Assembly: GCA_001724265.1 (NCBI GenBank)
Contig: MEDY01000271.1
Span: 1-41,897 of the forward strand
Source: Rhizaria sp. SCN 62-66
Lineage: Eukaryota; Rhizaria, unplaced
Reading direction: 5' to 3'
Length of the DNA: 41,897 nt
The position numbers and the translations under genes were made by a program. The notes beneath the pieces are model-generated. The model made no database searches, was not told where the DNA came from, and worked only from the letters and a program-made list of their open reading frames with translations. Of this stretch, positions 37,385 to 41,897 are shown piece after piece; position 1 is the first letter of the stretch; each line of letters starts with the position of its first letter.

Positions 37385-37741
37385 TCACCGCGTGTGGGCG
37401 TTCCAAATGGAGCCCCGGACACCCTCCATGAGGGCGGCAAGAGGCTCGGAGCGGTGGTTGTAGATGGCAAAGTCGTCGTGATGCAGCGAAGAAGCCATCG
37501 ATTTGGTGGCATAATCGTCGGCGCCGCGAATCGGCTTGAACGAACCCAAAGCATGGGTGGCGCAATAGGTAGAAATCACCAGTGCGCCGATAATCTGAGC
37601 GACGAGAAGAGTCGGAAGCTTCATGGAAGACTCCAGGCCCGTCTGCGCAGAAGATGCGAGGTGACTGATGGCCTGGGGAATCGCCAGGAGCAGCATAACT
37701 GCCCCCAGCACAAGTCCCATTTTAGCATAAAGTGTTTTCAT
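37385..37741 (-). CDS. EMC5: EMC5 (MMgT1-type), ER membrane complex subunit 5
   Basis: 118-aa membrane protein. EMC5 is a core subunit of the ER membrane complex, which inserts tail-anchored and multi-pass proteins, and was also described as the magnesium transporter MMgT1. Two membrane helices are visible, residues ~7-24 and ~42-64. The family signature follows: a QTLLA-like segment (LLVAQIIGALVISTY), HALGSFKPI, and the cytosolic block ending FAIYNHRSEPL, matching the conserved YxFNHRG region. Length is close to the ~105-131 aa of known members. The start is ATG 37741-37739. The frame extends a few codons further upstream but not to another ATG. It is a single exon with TGA stop. Its composition is closer to neutral than the GC-rich neighbours. 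Assignment rests on the two-helix layout and the NHR block. Confidence 0.85.
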   Translation of the reverse strand: MKTLYAKMGLVLGAVMLLLAIPQAISHLASSAQTGLESSMKLPTLLVAQIIGALVISTYCATHALGSFKPIRGADDYATKSMASSLHHDDFAIYNHRSEPLAALMEGVRGSIWNAHTR

Positions 37742-38283
37742 CGTCCACGAAAACGACGAACACAATCCGGTTCCTATTCGCTAGAAGATATCTCTGATCA
37801 AATCAAATCTGTTCCGCCCTCTCGAGAGACACCGACGGCTCGCTCGCAGACTGGCCACCGGATCGCTCGCGGCCAAATTTCTCGAAGCTAGGTCGGACTG
37901 TGAGAGGTCTGCCTAGACAAGTTAAAACGTTAAAAAACGTACTGCGGGAGTGTATTATAGATGCGTATGAGCTTGATAACATGTGCGAATAGCATTTATA
38001 ACAACCAAAACGAGTCGAGAAGATGCCACTGAATACTGATATCGGGTCGAATTCCTCGTATGACCACGTATGCGCGGGTATTGACATGACTTCTTCATTA
38101 AAAAAAGGAAGCTTTTTTGAAAGGACGATTGTCTTGATAACATGCGCGCATTAAGAAGGGTAAAACAAATAAGAAACAAACACAAACCACATATGCATAC
38201 ATAATACAACTAAAATTAAGGTTAAAGTCAGTTCTACGTCGCTTAATAGGAACGTATATTCGTTAGGAAAGCGAAGCGCAAAC
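37742..38283. other. Intergenic region upstream of EMC5
   Basis: It contains the presumed EMC5 promoter/leader and the 3' flank of the right-edge gene (both minus strand). A GC-rich patch with CTCG/TCGC motifs lies at about 37815-37885, and the rest is AT-rich. No gene was recognised. A donor-like GTGAGT overlaps the right-edge gene's stop codon but leads to no convincing exon. Confidence 0.5.
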
Positions 38284-41200
38284 TCACATGTGCAGCATCT
38301 GCTGCTGTTGCTGCTCAACCTGCTGCTGCCCGACCTGCTGCACGGCGACCACGGAGACTGCGGGGTTGATAGCGGTAGCCACGGCGGCGACCTCGCGGAT
38401 GGTGGCGACGGCGCGGTGCGCGGTGGCGAGCAGCTGAGCCCGCTGCGCCGCCCAGGCCGTTGCCGCGGCGGCCGCGTGCGCCGCGCCCGCCGCAGCCATG
38501 GCGCGCTCGTGCGCGGCGGAGCGGACGGGGCCCACGCGCAGCGGGCCGCGCAACGACAGCAGCGGCGGCAGCGACAGCGCGGCCGCAGAGGTGGCGCAGT
38601 CACTTACACACAGCGCGTTAGAGCTGGCGCTTGCGCTGGCGGTGACGGATGGCATGGCAGGCATGGCGGGGCCGTAGCGCGCGCGCAGGGCGGCCTCGAG
38701 CAGCAGCCCCTCCTCGTCCTCCGCGGTCGCAGCCACATCGGTTTCGGTCTTAGCGATAGACACAGCGGCAGCAGCGGCGGCGGCGGCGAGTGAGAGCGCG
38801 GGCTCTGCGTCAGGGTTGGGCGCGGCGGCGCGGGTCCTCGCAGCCGCTGCGGCCAGCGCGGCGGGGTCCACGCCCGTGCCCGCGAGCCGCTGCAGCAGCG
38901 CCACGCCCGCCGCGGAGTCCCACGCCACGCCGCCGCCGCGCCCGCCGCCATTGCTGCTGCGGCTGCACAGGGCGGCAGGGGCAGTGGAGCGGGCGGAGAG
39001 CGCGGTGGGCGCGGCGAGTTGGACGTCGTCGTCGCCCATGGCCACGGAGCCGAGCTCGCACTCGAAAGTGCTGGAGCCGGACTGTCGCTTGGCAGCGGAG
39101 GCGGCGGTGGCGGGACGCGCGCGTTTGCGCTGGCGCTGGCGCTGGTCAGCCTTCGCGTCGGCCTCGATCACGACCTCGGCGACCGCGCCATCATCGTCGC
39201 TGTCGTCTTCGCCGCCGCCGTGCTTGCACTCGTCGCCGGCACCCGCGGCCGCGGCGCGCTTGGAGCCGCGCTTGGTGACAGAGCCGGGCACGCAGTCTGA
39301 GGACGAGGCGGGGCACGATGAAGAGACGGCAGCGGTGAGCATTGCGCGCGGGGCGTAGGCGTCGGGGAGCTCGGGGCGGCAGCAGCCGCGCACGGCGGCG
39401 GCGGCGACGTCCCAGGCCAGCGCAGACTCGGAGATGCCCGCGCCCGCAGCCTCGGCCAGCCGCTGCGGGCAGTCCCACCGGTGGCCCAGCTCGCACTTGA
39501 AGCCGGCACTGCTGCTGGCGCTGTTGGCTGCGCTGTTGAAACTGTAGGAGAGCAGGCGGATGGCGGCCGAGATGAGCGCCGAGGGCGCGAGGCGCGCGCA
39601 CGCGGCCTCATCGGCGCGCGGCTGCAGCCTCAGCCACGCAGACGCCTTCGCCGACAACGACGCAGCCACCGAAGATGACGACGACACAGTCGCAGCGGGC
39701 TCGGCCTTAAGCGCGAGCTTGAGCGTGAGCGCGTCGACCGCGGGCTGCGCACACTGGCTGGGCACCGCGCTCAGCGCAGCGGCGGCTGCGGCGGCCACGG
39801 CCGCGTCGGGCGCGCTGGCGACGGCGAAGGCGCGAGCGCGCACCGCCGCGGCCGCTGGGTCAGCGCCAGAGCCGGCGGGGTGCGCGGGCGCGGAGCGGCC
39901 CAGCGCGGCGGCCACGGCGGCGGGGACGTCGTTGCGCGAGCTCGCGCGGGCCGCCGAGGCCAGCGCCGCGCTCAGGTCCGCCTCGCGCGCGGCCTGCTCG
40001 AACCCGCGCACCGCGGCCGCAGCCGTCGCGGCGCTCTCCGCGGCGGCAGTGGCGGCGTCGGTCGCCTCAAGCTTGACTTCAGTGATGTCAGTGCTTTCAA
40101 CGCGATTTGCAGCAGCGAGAGCGTTCTCGGTCTTGACCGCGTCTGTGGCGTCCGTGAGGGCGTCCATGGTCGCGGCGGCGTCGAGCAGTAGCGAGCCCAG
40201 GGGCGCGGCGTAGGGTCCGCGGCTGAGCGCGCCGGAGACGAGCGGCAGCACGGCACCGACCGCGCCCGCGCCCACTGCAGTGAGCGCACTGGGCAGCGCG
40301 TCGCCGGCGTGCGCGGCGGCCGCGGCCAGCAGCGCAGTCGCGGCCACCGAGGCCGGCACGCGGCGCGGCAGCCCCGGCGCGGGGCCCAGCCCCGTGTAGG
40401 AGCTGGACTGCGCGGCCGCGCTCGCAGTGCTCGCGGAGAGGCCGTGAGGGCTGGACAGGGTGGAGAGCGCGGGCGAGGCCGTGACGGCAAAGACGCGGCG
40501 GTGCGCTGCCGCAGCGGCTACGGCGGCGCGGACCTGGAAGCCCGCCGCGCGCCGCGCCGCCGCCGCGCAGTCTGACTCGGTCGCAGAGGCTGGGACCGGC
40601 GACGCTGCGGCACTGATGCTACTATGGGGACAGGCGGGGGGCGCGAGGCCGACGAGCGCGGCGAGCATGTCGCGCTCCGCCGCGGCGGCGCCGGCGCGGG
40701 CCTCGGCAGCCAAGGAGACAGCATCAGCAGCGGTCTCACCGGCACGGAGGCACAGTCCGGGCGGGCACGGCGGCGCGGCGGCGGCGGACGCGGACCCAAA
40801 GCCCAAGACTGGGCCCAGGAGCTGCGGCGCGCGCCAGGGCGGGTTGAAGAAGGTCGCGGTCGGGGCCGCGAGCGGGCACGCGCCGCGCACGCGCGCCGAG
40901 ACCGCGGCGACGGCGTGCAGCGGGCCCCAGACCGACACGCCGGGAGCGGCGTGCGCCCTGCTGCCACAGACGCAAGCCTGCGTGGCGGCCAGGTCCAGGT
41001 GCGCGGCCTGGGCGTGAGCCGCCGCGGCCGCCGCGTTGCCGCCGCGCGCGAGCGGGCCCGCGAGCCCCTGGCCGTCGCCCACGCCCACGCCCAGCGGCGC
41101 GCGCGTCGCCAGCGCCTCAGCAGCTGAAACGTCCAGGTGCGCGGGTGCTGCGGCCGCGGGGGCGGCGGCGTGAGCGGCCGTGAGCGTCACCGACGCGGGA

Positions 41201-41897
41201 CCCAGCCCTGCCGCCGCGGCGAGCGTCGCCGGGAGCAGGCCTAGTGTGCGGCCGTACGGGAACACATGGGCCCCGCCCAGCACCCAGGGCGCACGCAGGG
41301 CGGGGGCGGCCGCGGAGAAGTGCGCCCCGGGGCCCGGCACGGCGCCCGCGGCAAGGCGCGGCAGCGCAGCCGAGCTGGCGAAGAATCCCACGCTCTGCGC
41401 GGCCGCGCCGTCGTCGCCAGGCGCGGCCGCCGCGGTGGTCGTGGCGGGCAGCGCGGGCGGCGGCGAGGACATGAGCGCGACGACATCCGTCTGCCACGGC
41501 GCGGCGCCCGCAGCCATGGCGGCGGCCGCCGCATGCGGATTCGCGAACGGGTTGGCCAGGTCGAAGAAGGCGCCCACGTGGCCGTGGCCGCCGAAGCCCA
41601 GCGCGCCGTCGGCGCCGGGCACGCCGTGGTGGAGCCCGTGGGCCGCGGCGGCGCCATCGCCCAGCGCGGGGTCGTAGCCTGCAGCCGCGGCATCGGCAAG
41701 CCGGGCGCGCGCGTGGCCCCAGCGCCCGCGGCGGCTGGTCGCCACCTCGGCCGCGGGGCCCGCGCTGGCGGCATTGGCGGCGTCGTCGTCGTCGCCGAAG
41801 CCGCCCTCGCCGTCGCCGGCCGCCGTGAAGCCCAACGCGCGCCGCGCCATGCGGCCCTTGAGCGCCTCCATCGTCGGGTTCGTGCCCGCGCCGCCGC
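38284..41897 (-). CDS. Ala-rich protein, possibly nuclear, 5' end unresolved
   Basis: Minus-strand frame ending in TGA at plus 38284-38286. An ATG at 41871-41869 would give 1195 aa, but the frame stays open and GC-rich to the window edge (8 more codons), so the true start may lie outside. The N-terminal third is Ala/Gly/His-rich with an NPFANP segment. Residues ~295-395 hold several Cys (CVCG, CPPGLC) and a Trp/Pro motif. A less repetitive patch near residue 785-805 reads CELGHRWDCPQRL. Around residues 870-930 an acidic run (EDDSDDDG) is followed by a basic RQRQRKRARP and AAKRQ, resembling a bipartite nuclear localisation signal. The C-terminus is Gln-rich. No family was recognised. NLS, acidic and Gln-rich parts would fit a transcriptional regulator, but this is inference. 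Confidence 0.8.
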   Translation of the reverse strand, partial: GGAGTNPTMEALKGRMARRALGFTAAGDGEGGFGDDDDAANAASAGPAAEVATSRRGRWGHARARLADAAAAGYDPALGDGAAAAHGLHHGVPGADGALGFGGHGHVGAFFDLANPFANPHAAAAAMAAGAAPWQTDVVALMSSPPPALPATTTAAAAPGDDGAAAQSVGFFASSAALPRLAAGAVPGPGAHFSAAAPALRAPWVLGGAHVFPYGRTLGLLPATLAAAAGLGPASVTLTAAHAAAPAAAAPAHLDVSAAEALATRAPLGVGVGDGQGLAGPLARGGNAAAAAAHAQAAHLDLAATQACVCGSRAHAAPGVSVWGPLHAVAAVSARVRGACPLAAPTATFFNPPWRAPQLLGPVLGFGSASAAAAPPCPPGLCLRAGETAADAVSLAAEARAGAAAAERDMLAALVGLAPPACPHSSISAAASPVPASATESDCAAAARRAAGFQVRAAVAAAAAHRRVFAVTASPALSTLSSPHGLSASTASAAAQSSSYTGLGPAPGLPRRVPASVAATALLAAAAAHAGDALPSALTAVGAGAVGAVLPLVSGALSRGPYAAPLGSLLLDAAATMDALTDATDAVKTENALAAANRVESTDITEVKLEATDAATAAAESAATAAAAVRGFEQAAREADLSAALASAARASSRNDVPAAVAAALGRSAPAHPAGSGADPAAAAVRARAFAVASAPDAAVAAAAAAALSAVPSQCAQPAVDALTLKLALKAEPAATVSSSSSVAASLSAKASAWLRLQPRADEAACARLAPSALISAAIRLLSYSFNSAANSASSSAGFKCELGHRWDCPQRLAEAAGAGISESALAWDVAAAAVRGCCRPELPDAYAPRAMLTAAVSSSCPASSSDCVPGSVTKRGSKRAAAAGAGDECKHGGGEDDSDDDGAVAEVVIEADAKADQRQRQRKRARPATAASAAKRQSGSSTFECELGSVAMGDDDVQLAAPTALSARSTAPAALCSRSSNGGGRGGGVAWDSAAGVALLQRLAGTGVDPAALAAAAARTRAAAPNPDAEPALSLAAAAAAAAVSIAKTETDVAATAEDEEGLLLEAALRARYGPAMPAMPSVTASASASSNALCVSDCATSAAALSLPPLLSLRGPLRVGPVRSAAHERAMAAAGAAHAAAAATAWAAQRAQLLATAHRAVATIREVAAVATAINPAVSVVAVQQVGQQQVEQQQQQMLHM
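38290..38345 (-). repeat. CTG/CAG tract (C-terminal Gln runs)
   Basis: Interrupted CTG triplets encode QQVGQQQVEQQQQQ at the extreme C-terminus of the right-edge protein, a few codons before the TGA. Confidence 0.85.

Noticed and set aside
38210-38287. Possible intron at the end of the right-edge gene (GTGAGTTTG donor overlapping the stop, CTGAC branch-like site and TTTTAG acceptor)
   Set aside because: Splicing would add only about 20 AT-rich, hydrophobic residues. The composition drop coincides with the TGA, and the donor differs from the GTGCGTC of both supported introns. A 3'-UTR intron remains possible.
1-41897. CRISPR arrays, insertion sequences, integrases, viral or defence genes
   Set aside because: None seen. 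The repeats present are simple sequence or in-frame codon repeats, and the gene content is eukaryotic housekeeping plus unknown Ala-rich proteins.

Overview
This window is nuclear DNA from a unicellular eukaryote, probably a protist or alga. The evidence is spliceosomal introns, typically eukaryotic proteins (ALG1, EMC5, a PROPPIN, a VHS/GAT adaptor and a UCK-UPRT fusion), monocistronic genes on both strands and the absence of operons. The lineage cannot be fixed from sequence alone. Coding DNA is strikingly GC-rich and encodes Ala-, Ser- and Pro-rich proteins with Gln, Gly and Asp runs. Intergenic DNA is visibly AT-richer, so gene edges coincide with sharp composition steps. All stops seen (TAA, TGA) fit the standard code. 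Only two introns can be supported in coding sequence.

Layout, left to right: (1) 1-1852 (-), Ala/Gln-rich coiled-coil protein cut by the left edge. (2) 3026-4861 (-), uridine kinase fused to a UPRT-like domain. (3) 5942-15937 (+), one uninterrupted 3331-aa Ala-rich protein with IQ-like motifs. (4) 16705-17633 (+), secreted CBM9-like protein with one intron. (5) 18269-26158 (-), uninterrupted 2629-aa Ala-rich protein of unknown function. (6) 27302-30772 (+), PROPPIN (Atg18/WIPI family) with a long disordered tail. (7) 32012-33994 (-), VHS-GAT adaptor (TOM1/TOL type) with one intron. (8) 34690-36435 (+), ALG1 mannosyltransferase. (9) 37385-37741 (-), EMC5. (10) 38284-41897 (-), Ala-rich, possibly nuclear protein running into the right edge.

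The genes do not form a pathway cluster. Several products share the endomembrane system: ALG1 in ER N-glycosylation, EMC5 in ER membrane insertion, VHS-GAT in endosomal ubiquitin sorting, PROPPIN in PI3P/autophagy, and a secreted protein. In a gene-dense nuclear genome this may be chance. Three divergent intergenic regions (about 0.7-1.1 kb) probably hold back-to-back promoters, and two of them contain TGACGT (bZIP-type) cores.

I found no tRNA, rRNA, CRISPR array, transposon, viral gene or defence system. The least explained content is the two giant Ala-rich proteins, the large additions to otherwise ordinary housekeeping proteins, and possible 5'-UTR splice acceptors next to some start codons.
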